A stretch of DNA of 64,000 nucleotides from Orychophragmus violaceus (lineage: Eukaryota; Streptophyta; Magnoliopsida; Brassicales; Brassicaceae): assembly GCA_030180135.1 (NCBI GenBank), contig CM058230.1, positions 104,523,503-104,587,502 of the forward strand, read 5' to 3'. A program made the translations under genes and the position numbers. Positions within the stretch are counted from its first letter, which is position 1. Each line of letters begins with the position of its first letter. Positions 36,634-48,596 of the stretch are shown here, in pieces. A model generated the notes under the pieces. The model saw nothing but the letters and a program-made list of their open reading frames with translations, was not told the origin of the DNA and did no database searches.

Positions 36634-36755
36634 GCTCTGATACCACTGAAGGATTGTTTAGTTGATCCTGATTCAATTCTTAGATTCATATCAACCTAAA
36701 CATGCGGATCTAGGTTCTTCTTGATTAGAAACAATGATTAGATCTCACCTTTTAC
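35114..36755 (-). other. E2 putative leader intron
   Basis: On the minus strand the donor is AACAG|GTAAAAGG in the LTR (GT at 36755-36754) and the acceptor is AAATTTCAG two bases before the gag ATG (AG at 35115-35114). The presumed exon 1 (36756 to about 36930) has no ATG on the minus strand. Position and logic match E1 and E3. Confidence 0.55.
36634..36645 (-). other. E2 primer-binding site (initiator Met tRNA)
   Basis: GCTCTGATACCA is TGGTATCAGAGC on the minus strand, one base inside the 5' LTR, as in E1 and E3. Confidence 0.9.
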
Positions 36756-37299
36756 CTGTTAATTGCAGCGGAAGGAGATAGAACAGGTCAGAGATCAGAG
36801 AAACACCGAGAGATGAATCCTCCAAAGGTTCACACACGCGATCAAAGAAAACGGCTGCTAGACCAAGCAGGAGGCGTCGCAGTAGAGAGAGAGTTGGCGG
36901 CTCAGTTAGGGTTAAAGAAGAAAAACAGACTCGAGTTTTATTTATAAAACTCGTCTGGTTCCTCTTGGGCCATTTGGCCATTCGCGCACTGTGTCGATCG
37001 ACACATCATGTGCATCGATCGACACACAGTGGCTAAAACCTTTTATTCTCTCTAAGTACAGTAAATGCCTGGCACTTTTACCGTACTTCTGCTAAGCCAT
37101 TCCTACACATTTTCCTGTTAGCTTAGGCGTGTGACCCATATGGGATCATATAATAGAGGCAATAAGTCCAAGACTTATAGATTATGAGCGGACTCTAGCA
37201 AGCCATCATGACCCCCAGTATTATATGACTTATGTCTGATCATTGACATACTCTTACTTTCTAGAGACAGTACCGAGATTACTGGACACAATTCCAACA
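36647..37299 (-). repeat. E2 5' LTR
   Basis: 653 bp. On the minus strand it starts TGTTGGAATTGTGTCC and ends AATCCTTCA. It holds a good TATA box (TATAAATA) and the palindrome TGTGTCGATCGACACA (36990-37005). The first ~280 bp resemble the E3 LTR closely, while the middle is unrelated. Confidence 0.93.
36939..36946 (-). promoter_or_regulatory. E2 LTR TATA box
   Basis: TATAAATA on the minus strand, within the 5' LTR and about 180 bp before the putative splice donor. It is the likely core promoter element; the same motif is present in the 3' LTR. Confidence 0.5.
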
Positions 37300-39381
37300 A
37301 TATCTCGGCCATACTGACTGACGGGCTGGATTATCATGACCGGATGCACCGACGGGAAGGATCCTAAGACCAAAAACCACCCAAATGGATGTAAGGTGTG
37401 GAATCCCTGGGGCAAAACTACCAAGGACTAGCGTTCTCGCAGCCAGAACCACTTACTGGATGGAAACGAACTGACGGGAAGGAATATCTCGGCCATACTG
37501 ACTGACGTGATGGACTATCCTGACCAGATGCACCGTCGGGAAGGCTTCTAAGGCCAAAATGCAAGTTTCCATGACCCAGGAAGAATTGGATCAAGTTTTT
37601 TTGAAACTATCATGACCAAAACCCTTAAAATGGGATATAAAAGAGGTCTGGTGAAGAAATTGGTGGAAAACAAATGACCCAAAAAACCCGTCTATACACC
37701 GTGGGATGGTTATAGCCTATCGAGAACCAAGGTTCCATGACCCGAAAATAATTGAGTCGAGTTTTTTTGAAACTATCAAGACCCAAACCTCTCAAATGGA
37801 TAACAAAGAGGTCTGGTGAAGAAATTGGTGGAAAAAACAATGACGGGATAGGATAAACTGATTCTATCCACCAGGAGAAGGATCCTAAGGCCAAAACCCC
37901 CTAATGCACTGACGGGAAGGAATATCTCGGCCATAATGACTGACGGGATGGAAACGCAATGACGGGAAGGACTATCTCGACCATACTGACTGACGTGATG
38001 GATTATCCTGACCATATGCACCGTCGGGAAGGATTCTAAGGCCAAAATGCAAGTTTCCATGACCCAGGAAGAATTGGATCGAGTTTTTTTGAAACTATCA
38101 TGACCAAAACCCTTAAAATCGGATATAAAAGAGGTCTGGTGAAGAAATTGGTGGAAAACAAATGACCCTAAAAACCCGTCTATGCACCGTGGGAAGGTTA
38201 TAGCCTACCGAGAACCAAGGTTCCATGACCCGAAAAAATTGACTCGAGTTTTTTTGAAACTATCAAGACCCAAACCTCTCAAATGGATAACAAAGAGGAC
38301 TGGTGAAGAAATTGGTGGAAAAAACAATGACGGGAATCCACCTGGGGAAGGATCCTAAGGCCAAAACCCCCTAATGAACTGACGGGAAGGAATATCTCGG
38401 CCATACTGACTGACGTGATGGATTATCATGACCGGAATGAACCGCCGGGAAGGATCCTAAGGCCAAAACCACCCTAATGACGTAAGGTGTGGAATCCCTC
38501 GGCCAAAATAAAAAAAGACTAGCATTCTCGCGGACAGAATGACTGACGGGATGGAAACGAACTGACGGGAAGGACTATCTCGGCCATACTGACTGACGGG
38601 ATCTCGGCCATACTGACTGACAAGATGGATTATTCTGACCGGATGCCCCGCCGTGAAGCGTAAGGTGTGGAATCCCTGGGGCAAAACTACCAAGGACTAG
38701 CGTTCTCGCAGCCAGAACCACTGACTGGATGGAAACGAACTGACGGGAAAAACTGTCTCGGCCATAATGACTGACGGGATGGATTATCATGACCGGATGA
38801 ACCGCCAGGAAGGATCCTAAGGCCAAAAAACCACCCTAAATGACGTAAGGTGTGGAATCCCTCGACCAAAACAACAAAGGACTAGCATTCTCACGGCCAG
38901 AATGACTGACGGGATGGAAACGAAATGACGGGAAGGACTATCTCGGCCATACTGACTGACGTGATAGATTATCCTGACCATATGCACCGCCGGGAAGGAT
39001 TCTAAGGCCAAAATGCAAGTTTCCATGACCCAGGAAGAATTGGATCGAGTTTTTTTGAAACTATCATGACCAAAACCCTTAAAATGGGATATAAAAGAGG
39101 TCTGGTGAAGAAATTGGTGGAAAACAAATGACCCGAAAAACCTGTCTATGCACCATGGGAAGGTTATAGCCTACCGAGAACCAAGGTTCCATGAACCGAA
39201 AAAAATTGACTCGAGTTTTTTGAAACTATCAGACCCAAACCTATCAAATGGATAACAAAGAGGTCTGGTGCAGAAATTGGTGGAAAAAACAATGACGGGA
39301 TAGGATAAACTGATCCTATCCACCGGGAGAAGGATCCTAAGGCCAAAACCCCCCTAATGGACTGACGGGAAGGAATATCTC
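37300..39381 (-). repeat. Complex satellite array, reverse orientation, segment 4
   Basis: This continues HOR-C unit 2 after E2 and begins unit 3. It opens with the ATATC target duplication and ends at ATCTC, the target duplication of E4. No gene seen. Confidence 0.93.
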
Positions 39382-40278
39382 TGTAATATCCTGTTCCAAG
39401 AAATAGTCAACGGGCAGCAGAGAAGTCAACGGAGGGCATTTTCGTAATTTTCAAAAGATGAAGGGCATTTTGGTAATTTTACCAAAGTTCGAGACGGAAG
39501 CCGAGACGGGCCGAGTATTCTTCTATTTTAATATAAAGAATATTCACAAGACCAGAGTTGGAGAAATCGGAGCAGAAGCATGTTTTTCGGTGAGTTGGGA
39601 ATGGAAACCGACAAAACCGACGAAACTTCAGAAATTCATAACCGGAGCTACGGGTGTCCGTTTGAGGTGATTCAAATTGCTAAATTCATCTAAAAGCATC
39701 TAGAATCTGAAGAGGAGACTTGGTGGACTTATAGAAGCGGATAAAGGGTTTTTGAAAATATTAACCGTAAAACCGGTTTTTCCAAGAAACCGATGCAATG
39801 TTCGGGCAAGCGAGAGGACCTTCTAAACTCCACCAAAAATTATGAAATTTTGACCACAGCTCCATTATAAGATGAAGAAGACACGGTTAAAAGTATGAAG
39901 CAAGATTTGATGCCGAGATCAAGTTATAAATTTTAGATCATTAATGATTGATTAATGACTAAAACTTCAAAATAAATTCCTTGAGGCTTGGGCTTGAGTC
40001 AGGGTATTTGGGACAGTTTACCAAGACCATATTGGACCTAAATCCAGCTCAGTATGAAGCATGGGCCACGAAATTTGAGCCCAAGAAATAGAAGCTTCTT
40101 AGGTGCATGAATCTCCAAAGATGTGTTGTCATCAATCCAAGGGCTGCATGGAGGAGGCTACAAGTGGATGGTGGATGATCAAATTCATTGTTTGTGGATG
40201 GTTTTTGGTGGAGAGGTCGTGGCTTAAGATGGAGAAGAAGAGGTGACAAGTGGAAGGTGGAGATCTCTTCACTTTAGC

Positions 40279-40287
40279 TATAAAAGG
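40279..40287 (+). promoter_or_regulatory. E4 LTR TATA box
   Basis: TATAAAAGG in the context TTTAGCTATAAAAGGAGG. The second copy is in the 3' LTR at about 46072. If used, transcription would start near 40310 and leave about 2.5 kb of the LTR as transcribed leader. Confidence 0.6.
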
Positions 40288-40334
40288 AGGCCTCCACCCC
40301 TCACTTTTCTTCACACCAAAAACACTTCTCAACA

Positions 40335-40500
40335 AGAGTAGTGAAGAAGAAGAGGAAGAGAGAGAGGAGGAGAGAAGTGGCGTGAAGGGAGGAAGAAGAA
40401 GAAGAAGGAGGCGGCAAAAGAAGGAAGAGGAGGAGGATCCGGAGGGGAGAGAGAGGGAGGAGAGAGAGAAAAGGAGGAGAGAGAGAGTGAGAAAAATAGA
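40335..40500 (+). repeat. GA-rich low-complexity tract in E4 LTR
   Basis: Dense GAA, GAG and GGA repetition just downstream of the TATA box. It is repeated in the other LTR at about 46128-46293. It resembles GAGA-type promoter-proximal tracts of plants. Confidence 0.7.
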
Positions 40501-40520
40501 AGAAAGATGGGTAAAGGAAT

Positions 40521-40582
40521 ATTAATACGTCGGAATATTCTAAAGAATATTCTTCGGAAAGGAATTTTTCCGACGTAATAAT
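40521..40582 (+). other. Inverted repeat in E4 LTR
   Basis: TACGTCGGAA (40526-40535) pairs with TTCCGACGTA (40568-40577). The arms extend to 15 bp with one mismatch, and a nested GAATATTC...GAATATTC lies in the loop. It could fold as an RNA hairpin in the transcribed leader; no function is known. Confidence 0.6.
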
Positions 40583-42805
40583 CTTCCCGATAAACCGGAT
40601 TTCTTTTATTTAGAAATAGGATAGACGGTTGTAGTAGCCATCATATGAGGGTTATCCGGAGGTTCGAAATCACCAAGGTCAAGTGCGGGTCAAGTTCGAG
40701 TTCGTGCATTCGGGAGGTTTGGGTTCCAGTTCGGGGGTCTCGGGATTCATATCGTGTCAGAGCCGCCATTTCCGCGCCTATCTCACTGTGAGTCGGCTCA
40801 CAAACTCGTAGATTCGTATAGACCATAAATTGATAAGCCGTAGTGCTAGGATTGCATACCCGTTACTTAACCTAATTGGTACTTAATAATTAATTGGGCG
40901 TAAAATGTTAAACCGGTTAGGAACGGATAAGCACGTTAGGGTTTAAAGAATTAAATGGTAAATCAATTGTGTGCCGCTAGGTTGTTAGTATCGATTGGGT
41001 GATGCATTCATATAGACCGTTGTTTAGGACCGTATATGCATATATATATATATATGTATTAAGAACGATAATTAATGAATCTATATACGGGAATTAAGAC
41101 GACATTAAAATATGGTTGAACCTAAACAAAGGTATAGAATATTATAACGGGGTTGGGGTTTAGGTTTAATAGCGGGATTGAGTAATGAATAAAGTTAATT
41201 AATAATGAGACGTCGGGGAGTTAGTAAGTTTACTAACTCTAAACCGACGGATCGAGGAGTTAATAAAAGATATCTAGAATGGGTTAAATAAGGAATGTGG
41301 TGAGTTGGTAAGCCGTCTACGGGTTAGCAATCCGCTAACCCAAGGTAGCGGATGATAATGGATTAAAAGACTTAGAAACCCTAATAAACCTGCTTGTGTG
41401 TGATTGTGTGATTATGTGATTGTGTGATTGATTGTGATTGTGTGATTGTATTGCTGTTATTGTTAGCTTTGTGTGCAGGTTTGTTAGACTGCTCGGTGTT
41501 GGGCCGAGCAGTTATTGCGGACACTTACTCCGGTCACGGGACCGGGTAAGTTAGTGGTGCTGACTAGGTATCTTACCTAGTCAGAGCGGTGGTAGCGTAG
41601 TGGCTTGCGGAATGGTTGGAGATTTATTATTGATATTGATTGCGTGATCTGTGCTAGAGTCCCAGTGAGTCTGCGTGTTTATATTTCTGCACTAGGACGC
41701 TAGGGTGCGTTAGATTCCGCAAGCCTAGGTTTTGTTTACGTTTCGGTACTTCCGACCCGATTGGATCCTCGGGGTTTACCTAACCGGATCATGGTGATTC
41801 CGGTTATGGTGTTAACCTATCGGGTGACGCCGGTAGGTGTGTGATTCGGAGAATACGGGGTCATGTCCTAGGGCCGAATCACATGGAAACTCTGGCTATC
41901 TAGGGGTAGTCCGAGTCACCGCGTATCGATGGACAGAGAACGGTGTCCTACTCGTGGGACCTTGTGTACACGTTTAGGAGTCGTGGGTTAGTTACCATAT
42001 AGGTGACGATGTAGACCCGTGGAAGTTACCGAGTTCGTAGGGCCCATTGTTGTTTATTCTTTCTTTCGTTGCGCGATAGATAGATCGAGTCCAATCGAGA
42101 ACATGTGCCGCAGTGCCTTCGATTTCCCTTAATTCACTTTATCTCTGGCATTGATTGTGTATGTTTGGGTTTATCACGACATGGTAGTGCGTGATCGACT
42201 ATTTTTCCTGCTGATTGTTATTTTGGGTTTTGGGGCGGGAATTTGTAGACTTAGATAGATTAGAAGCCATTAGTGGGGAGCCGATTCACTGGGTGATCTT
42301 AGATCGCTCATTATACTCTTTTTGTGGTTTTCAGGTTTAGCAGCGACAGACGCGGGAGGTTCTCGGTGTAGTTTTGGGATGGCTTGTGACGGGATTTGAT
42401 TCGTGATTTTTGAGTGTTTTCTCGGTTCGGCGTTATTGTTATTTCGTGTGTTGATTTCTTTGTATATTTGACTTGACGATTGTTTGTGAAAATTCTATTA
42501 AACGTTGTACTCAATGTTGATTACTCAGAAATGAAATTGTTTCCCTGATATGAGGTTTAAGTCCGAACCGACACAACTCATCGAAGTAGTGCAAGTGGTA
42601 CCGCTTGTACTATGGATATGAGGATAGCGGAGTCGAGGATAGATTGGTGCGAGCCTTTGTCTCAAACCAAACTAACTTTGGCTTCGTCCTGTGGCGAACT
42701 TTTCCCATTCGACTTGCTCGGGTTCGATCGGTCATGTTCTTGTTTGATTGTTGACCGGTCAGCTCGACGGTCAGCGGAGAATGGGAAAGGGGCGTTACAG
42801 AAAGG

Positions 42806-42817
42806 TGGTATCAGAGC
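42806..42817 (+). other. E4 primer-binding site (initiator Met tRNA)
   Basis: TGGTATCAGAGC starts six bases after the 5' LTR. The larger gap than in E1-E3 suits a different element group. Confidence 0.85.
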
Positions 42818-42991
42818 ATGGTTCTGCATGGGTTTCGAAACATTTCATTTTTGAGTGTTTTCCGTGTTTTATCGAGTCAAATGTGTCACACAAGCATCCA
42901 TTAGGAAACCGAGCCGCGTCCGTTAAACCCGGGGTTGGGATGGGGAATAGCATTTTTGTATTATTTGTACTAACTTATCTTTGAGTTGTGA

Positions 42992-43591
42992 TTGCAGTCG
43001 TGCAGCAGTGTGTCCTGGGTGGAGTGGAGGTGTGTGTGTGTGCGCAGAGCAGTTACAGTTGAGTATCATGAGTCAGCGGGGACTAGTCAGTCTCGCCACC
43101 AGCAATACCGGAGTACAGGACATGCAACGGATGTGGAATATATGAGTTTACATTGGTATCCCCGAGCAGTAGACCCGCGTCTTCGAGAACCATACCATCC
43201 ATTGCCCGGACCAGACGCCTGTCCGCTCTGTGATCACGAGGGCCATGGAGCACTGACTTGCCCTACCATCAAATCAGGTGAGTATACTTCCGGTGGAGAG
43301 CCGTACCGAGTACTAGTACCAGAGGACTATCGAGCGGGACCTAGCCGTAGAGATCCTGAGCCCAGTCAGCCGTCCGTTGTGCAGTTACCGGTTGTTCCGT
43401 TGTCCAGACCCGAGCCAGTGGGGACTTGCCAAATGTGTAGAGGTGAGGGTCATTGTGCACCGGATTGTTTCGTGGATTCCCCGTCAGCGCCGCCAGAGCC
43501 GACTTATCCTTGTCAGCTTTGTGGAGGTTATGATCATCAGGCATCCGCATGTTACCATGGACCGCGCTCAGCGTCCACTCCAGCCTGTTAG
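42992..43591 (+). CDS. Triple CCHC zinc-knuckle Gag-like protein (E4)
   Basis: The open frame encodes about 199 residues. It has three evenly placed CCHC knuckles of the retroviral nucleocapsid form C-x2-C-x4-H-x4-C: CPLCDHEGHGALTC, CQMCRGEGHCAPDC and CQLCGGYDHQASAC. Proline-rich linkers separate them. Such knuckles bind nucleic acid, and in LTR elements they sit at the Gag C terminus. The N-terminal part (about 75 residues) shows no Gag capsid domain that I recognise. The start is uncertain: the first ATG at 42992 is used, and another in-frame Met lies at 43142. There is no downstream pol. It could be a shrunken Gag retained for RNA packaging or a decayed remnant; three intact knuckles argue mildly for function. 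Confidence 0.6.
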   Translation: MQSCSSVSWVEWRCVCVRRAVTVEYHESAGTSQSRHQQYRSTGHATDVEYMSLHWYPRAVDPRLREPYHPLPGPDACPLCDHEGHGALTCPTIKSGEYTSGGEPYRVLVPEDYRAGPSRRDPEPSQPSVVQLPVVPLSRPEPVGTCQMCRGEGHCAPDCFVDSPSAPPEPTYPCQLCGGYDHQASACYHGPRSASTPAC

Positions 43592-45174
43592 TTGTGCGGC
43601 CGTGCAGGTCACATTGCTCATCTTTGCCCGATAACCGAGCCACAGCATGTCGGAGCACCATCTCGAGACACACACTCGCCATACCCTCCCGGCGCACCTG
43701 CCAGCGAATACTTCAGCGAGCCGTTTTGCCAGTGGTGTTGGGCATTTCGGTCTTGCCTGAGGCGTTAGGTTAGGATAGTTGTAGTTAGGCCAGGTAAGTT
43801 GGGGGCACTAACTCTATTTTTGTCTTGTAGATAGATCGGCGGATAGGCGACTTTGCGTGTCGTCTTTGACTTTTCGGAAGTATAGCGGCGTCGTATGGGT
43901 TTTTGGATGTGATGACGGTCTTATGAGTAGACTCTGATCATAACCATGTACAGAAAACCTTATTGTGTACGATATATCGTTTATGTATGTGGTGGATACA
44001 GAGTGTTCAGTTGATCGTTTTGAGTAGCATAGTAACTATTTGCATGAATGAGATGGTTCTGACAGCAAATAGATTATTGTGTGAAATCAAATGATGAGCG
44101 GAACTGACGTCCGTTCCTCATGACCTGAACCCAGACCGACGACGCATCCGACCGATCATTAGATTGCGTGATTGTGTGGTGATTGCTTGTTTTCCTTTTC
44201 CTGTTGCTTGATTGATTGATTGCTTGATTGTTTGTGTGGTAGTTGCGTAGTGTTAGCGTGCGTGGTTTTGGATGGATTGATCGTTTTGGGTCTTAAAGAC
44301 CCTTGTATCGTTGGTAGTTCGGAATTTGATTGGTGATTAGTAGTTTTCTTCGGTTTTGTTAAAAAGGTAAGGTGTTTATTTTATCTTAATTTTACTTCGA
44401 GTTGAGCCGACTTGAGGACGGTTGTGTTATCCGTCGATTCACGAGGAAGCGGACTTATAGTGTATTGTTATTTAATCACGGGTAACCGTCGGGTACGTGA
44501 TTAAGTAACCATATTTCTATGGGGAAGTGATATCGGGGATAGAGCGGGATGAAACTAATTGTTCAGTGAGTTGTTGTGTTGATTGTAGGTCGGAATGGCG
44601 ACGCGATGTGAATCCGAGACCGAACCCGAACCCGAAAGCGAGATGAAGTGTCAAGACATTGTGAGATAAGTGGACCGGACCGTGAGGCAGTGATGGGTGT
44701 TGTCAGTGGAAAGTGTATCAGCTTAATAGACAACCGTCATAAAGAAGCCGAGAAGTATGATAGGTTAGCAAAGAGTTTGGGAAATAAGGATCGGCTTTGT
44801 TGTGGGAATCAGTCAGAGGGAAGCAGATGATCAGATTCTTGAAGAGTGTCTCAGAAAAGAAGAAAGAAAGTTACAACCAGAATGACGTGGAGGTCGAAGC
44901 AAAGTGGGGAAGACAGAAGTAGGAAGCATAGTAGAGAAGTTAACCAGGAGTGAGTTCGAAGATGGAGGCCGATAAAGTCAGTTGAGAGTGGAGCGGACCA
45001 GAGTACAAGATTGATATTTCAGATTGGATTCGTGTTGCAGTCAGTGATATGCAGCCGTGTTCGAGAAAGAAGCGTCGGAGTAAAGCGATGAAGCAACTTG
45101 CGGGGTTCGGAACCTATTTGAAGTCTGACAGTGACGGAGAATTCGGGGACCGAATTCCTGTAAGTGGGGAAGAA
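43592..45174 (+). other. E4 interior non-coding region and polypurine tract
   Basis: About 1.6 kb with no recognisable protein domain; short frames occur only by chance. TGATTGATTG-type repeats lie at about 44160-44240. It ends with the purine tract AAGTGGGGAAGAA (45162-45174) directly before the 3' LTR. Confidence 0.7.
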
Positions 45175-48100
45175 TGTAATATCCTGTTCCAAGAAATAGT
45201 CAACGGGCAGCAGAGAAGTCAACGGAGGGCATTTTCGTAATTTTCAAAAGATGAAGGGCATTTTGGTAATTTTACCAAAGTTCGAGATGGAAGCCGAGAC
45301 GGGCCGAATATTCTTCTATTTTAATATAAAGAATATTCACAAGACCAGAGTTGGAGAAATTGGAGCAGAAGCATGTTTTTCGGTGAGTCGGGAATGGAAA
45401 CCGACAAAACCGACGAAACTTCAGAAATTCATAACCGGAGCTACGGGTGTCCGTTTGAGGTGATTCAAATTGCTAAATTCATCTAAAAGCATCTAGAATC
45501 TGAAGAGGAGACTTGGTGGACTTATAGAAGCGGATAAAGGGTTTTTGAAAATATTAACCGTAAAACCGGTTTTTCCAAGAAACCGATGCAATGTTCGGGC
45601 AAGCGAGAGGACCTTCTAAACTCCACCAAAAATTATGAAATTTTGACCACAGCTCCATTATAAGATGAAGAAGACACGGTTAAGAGTATGAAGCAAGATT
45701 TGATGCCGAGATCAAGTTATAAATTTTAGATCATTAATGAGTGATTAATGACTAAAACTTCAAAATAAATTCCTTGAGGCTTGGGCTTGAGTCAGGGTAT
45801 TTGGGACAGTTTACCAAGACCATATTGGACCTAAATCCAGCTCAGTATGAAGCATGGGCCACGAAATTTGAGCCCAAGAAATAGAAGCTTCTTAGGTGCA
45901 TGAATCTCCAAAGATGTGTTGTCATCAATCCAAGGGCTGCATGGAGGAGGCTACAAGTGGATGGTGGATGATCAAATTCATTGTTTGTGGATGGTTTTTG
46001 GTGGAGAGGTCGTGGCTTAAGATGGAGAAGAAGAGGTGACAAGTGGAAGGTGGAGATCTCTTCACTTTAGCTATAAAAGGAGGCCTCCACCCCTCACTTT
46101 TCTTCACACCAAAAACACTTCTCAACAAGAGTAGTGAAGAAGAAGAGGAAGAGAGAGAGGAGGAGAGAAGTGGCGTGAAGGGAGGAAGAAGAAGAAGAAG
46201 GAGGCGGCAAAAGAAGGAAGAGGAGGAGGATCCGGAGGGGAGAGAGAGGGAGGAGAGAGAGAAAAGGAGGAGAGAGAGAGTGAGAAAAATAGAAGAAAGA
46301 TGGGTAAAGGAATATTAATACGTCGGAATATTCTAAAGAATATTCTTCGGAAAGGAATTTTTCCGACGTAATAATCTTCCCGATAAACCGGATTTCTTTT
46401 ATTTAGAAATAGGATAGACGGTTGTAGTAGCCATCATATGAGGGTTATCCGGAGGTTCGAAATCACCAAGGTCAAGTGCGGGTCAAGTTCGAGTTCGTGC
46501 ATTCGGGAGGTTTGGGTTCCAGTTCGGGGGTCTCGGGATTCATATCGTGTCAGAGCCGCCATTTCCGCGCCTATCTCACTGTGAGTCGGCTCACAAACTC
46601 GTAGATTCGTATAGACCATAAATTGATAAGCCGTAGTGCTAGGATTGCATACCCGTTACTTAACCTAATTGGTACTTAATAATTAATTGGGCGTTTAATG
46701 TTAAACCGGTTAGGAACGGATAAGCACGTTAGGGTTTAAAGAATTAAATGGTAAATCAATTGTGTGCCGCTAGGTTGTTAGTATCGATTGGGTGATGCAT
46801 TCATATAGACCGTTGTTTAGGACCATATATGCATATATATATATATATATATGTATTAAGAACGATAATTAATGAATCTATATACGGGAATTAAGACGAC
46901 ATTAAAATATGGTTGAACCTAAACAAAGGTATAGAATATTATAACGGGGTTGGGGTTTAGGTTTAATAGCGGGATTGAGTAATGAATAAAGTTAATTAAT
47001 AATGAGACGTCGGGGAGTTAGTAAGTTTACTAACTCTAAACCGACGGATCGAGGAGTTAATAAAAGATATCTAGAATGGGTTAAATAAGGAATGTGGTGA
47101 GTTGGTAAGCCGTCTACGGGTTAGCAATCCGCTAACCCAAGGTAGCGGATGATAATGGATTAAAAGACTTAGAAACCCTAATAAACCTGCTTGTGTGTGA
47201 TTGTGTGATTATGTGATTGTGTGATTGATTGTGATTGTGTGATTGTATTGCTGTTATTGTTAGCTTTGTGTGCAGGTTTGTTAGACTGCTCGGTGTTGGG
47301 CCGAGCAGTTATTGCGGACACTTACTCCGGTCACGGGACCGGGTAAGTTAGTTGTGCTGACTAGGTATCTTACCTAGTCAGAGCGGTGGTAGCGTAGTGG
47401 CTTGCGGAATGGTTGGAGATTTATTATTGATATTGATTGCGTGATCTGTGCTAGAGTCCCAGTGAGTCTGCGTGTTTATATTTCTGCACTAGGACGCTAG
47501 GGTGCGTTAGATTCCGCAAGCCTAGGTTTTGTTTACGTTTCGGTACTTCCGACCCGATTGGATCCTCGGGGTTTACCTAACCGGATCATGGTGATTCCGG
47601 TTATGGTGTTAACCTATCGGGTGACGCCGGTAGGTGTGTGATTCGGAGAATACGGGGTCATGTCCTAGGGCCGAATCACATGGAAACTCTGGCTATCTAG
47701 GGGTAGTCCGAGTCACCGCGTATCGATGGACAGAGAACGGTGTCCTACTCGTGGGACCTTGTGTACACGTTTAGGAGTCGTGGGTTAGTTACCATATAGG
47801 TGACGATGTAGACCCGTGGAAGTTACCGAGTTCGTAGGGCCCATTGTTGTTTATTCTTTCTTTCGTTGCGCGATAGATAGATCGAGTCCAATCGAGAACA
47901 TGTGCCGCAGTGCCTTCGATTTCCCTTAATTCACTTTATCTCTGGCATTGATTGTGTATGTTTGGGTTTATCACGACATGGTAGTGCGTGATCGACTATT
48001 TTTCCTGCTGATTGTTATTTTGGGTTTTGGGGCGGGAATTTGTAGACTTAGATAGATTAGAAGCCATTAGTGGGGAGCCGATTCACTGGGTGATCTTAGA

Positions 48101-48596
48101 TCGCTTATTATACTCTTTTTGTGGTTTTCAGGTTTAGCAGCGACAGACGCGGGAGGTTCTCGGTGTAGTTTTGGGATGGCTTGTGACGGGATTTGATTCG
48201 TGATTTTTGAGTGTTTTCTCGGTTCGGCGTTATTGTTATTTCGTGTGTTGATTTCTTTGTATATTTGACTTGACGATTGTTTGTGAAAATTCTATTAAAC
48301 GTTGTACTCAATGTTGATTACTCAGAAATGAAATTGTTTCCCTGATATGAGGTTTAAGTCCGAACCGACACAACTCATCGAAGTAGTGCAAGTGGTACCG
48401 CTTGTACTATGGATATGAGGATAGCGGAGTCGAGGATAGATTGGTGCGAGCATTTGTCTCAAACCAAACTAACTTTGGCTTCGTCCTGTGGCGAACTTTT
48501 CCCATTCGACTTGCTCGGGTTCGATCGGTCATGTTCTTGTTTGATTGTTGACCGGTCAGCTCGACGGTCAGCGGAGAATGGGAAAGGGGCGTTACA
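45175..48596 (+). repeat. E4 3' LTR (3422 bp)
   Basis: Copy of the 5' LTR at an offset of 5793 bp. The 4-bp length difference comes from a longer AT microsatellite (about 46832-46852). Scattered single-base changes include GAGATGG for GAGACGG near 45287 and GGGCGTTTAATG for GGGCGTAAAATG near 46690. Confidence 0.92.

Larger units (their letters stand above)
30007..37299 (-). mobile_element. E2: Ty1/copia LTR retrotransposon, gag-bearing, pol-defective
   Basis: The element is 7293 bp on the minus strand, with LTRs of 652 and 653 bp, TG...CA ends and a perfect ATATC target duplication (30002-30006 and 37300-37304). On the minus strand the order is: 5' LTR (36647-37299), primer site, leader, gag (34092-35111), degenerate pol, polypurine tract, 3' LTR (30007-30658). 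The LTRs differ at about three positions, so the insertion is recent. It shares the pol lesions of E1 and E3. It is minus in the window but parallel to its local, inverted satellite. Confidence 0.95.
28670..38060 (-). repeat. HOR-C unit 2, split by E2
   Basis: Anchors at 29653, 37572 and 38060. Removing E2 and one target duplication (7298 bp) leaves 984, 621 and 488 bp, exactly the unit 1 pattern (2093 bp). The interruption lies in the 621-bp block. Confidence 0.88.
39382..42799 (+). repeat. E4 5' LTR (3418 bp)
   Basis: Starts TGTAATATCC and ends GCGTTACA. Inside are a TATA box (40279), a GA-rich tract (about 40335-40500), an inverted repeat (40526-40577), a short AT microsatellite (about 41039-41056) and TGTGATTG repeats (about 41395-41450). 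No coding capacity is credible: the frame across the GA-rich tract is low-complexity (E/R-rich), and the other frames are short. Confidence 0.92.
39382..48596 (+). mobile_element. E4: long-LTR (LARD-like) non-autonomous retrotransposon
   Basis: The element is 9215 bp. LTRs are 3418 and 3422 bp, running TGTAATATCC...GGCGTTACA, and a perfect ATCTC target duplication flanks it (39377-39381 and 48597-48601). A primer site and a polypurine tract border a 2375-bp interior. The interior lacks protease, RT, RNase H and integrase, and its only recognisable product is a triple CCHC knuckle protein. Very long LTRs with a short non-pol interior fit the LARD class of plant elements, probably mobilised by a Gypsy-type partner; that superfamily call is inferred. 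The LTRs differ at few positions, so the insertion is recent. It runs opposite to its host satellite. Confidence 0.92.

Noticed and set aside
40250..40525. 91-codon frame in the E4 LTR (repeated at 46043)
   Set aside because: A low-complexity E/R-rich product of the GA tract; the neighbouring opposite-strand frames are equally open.
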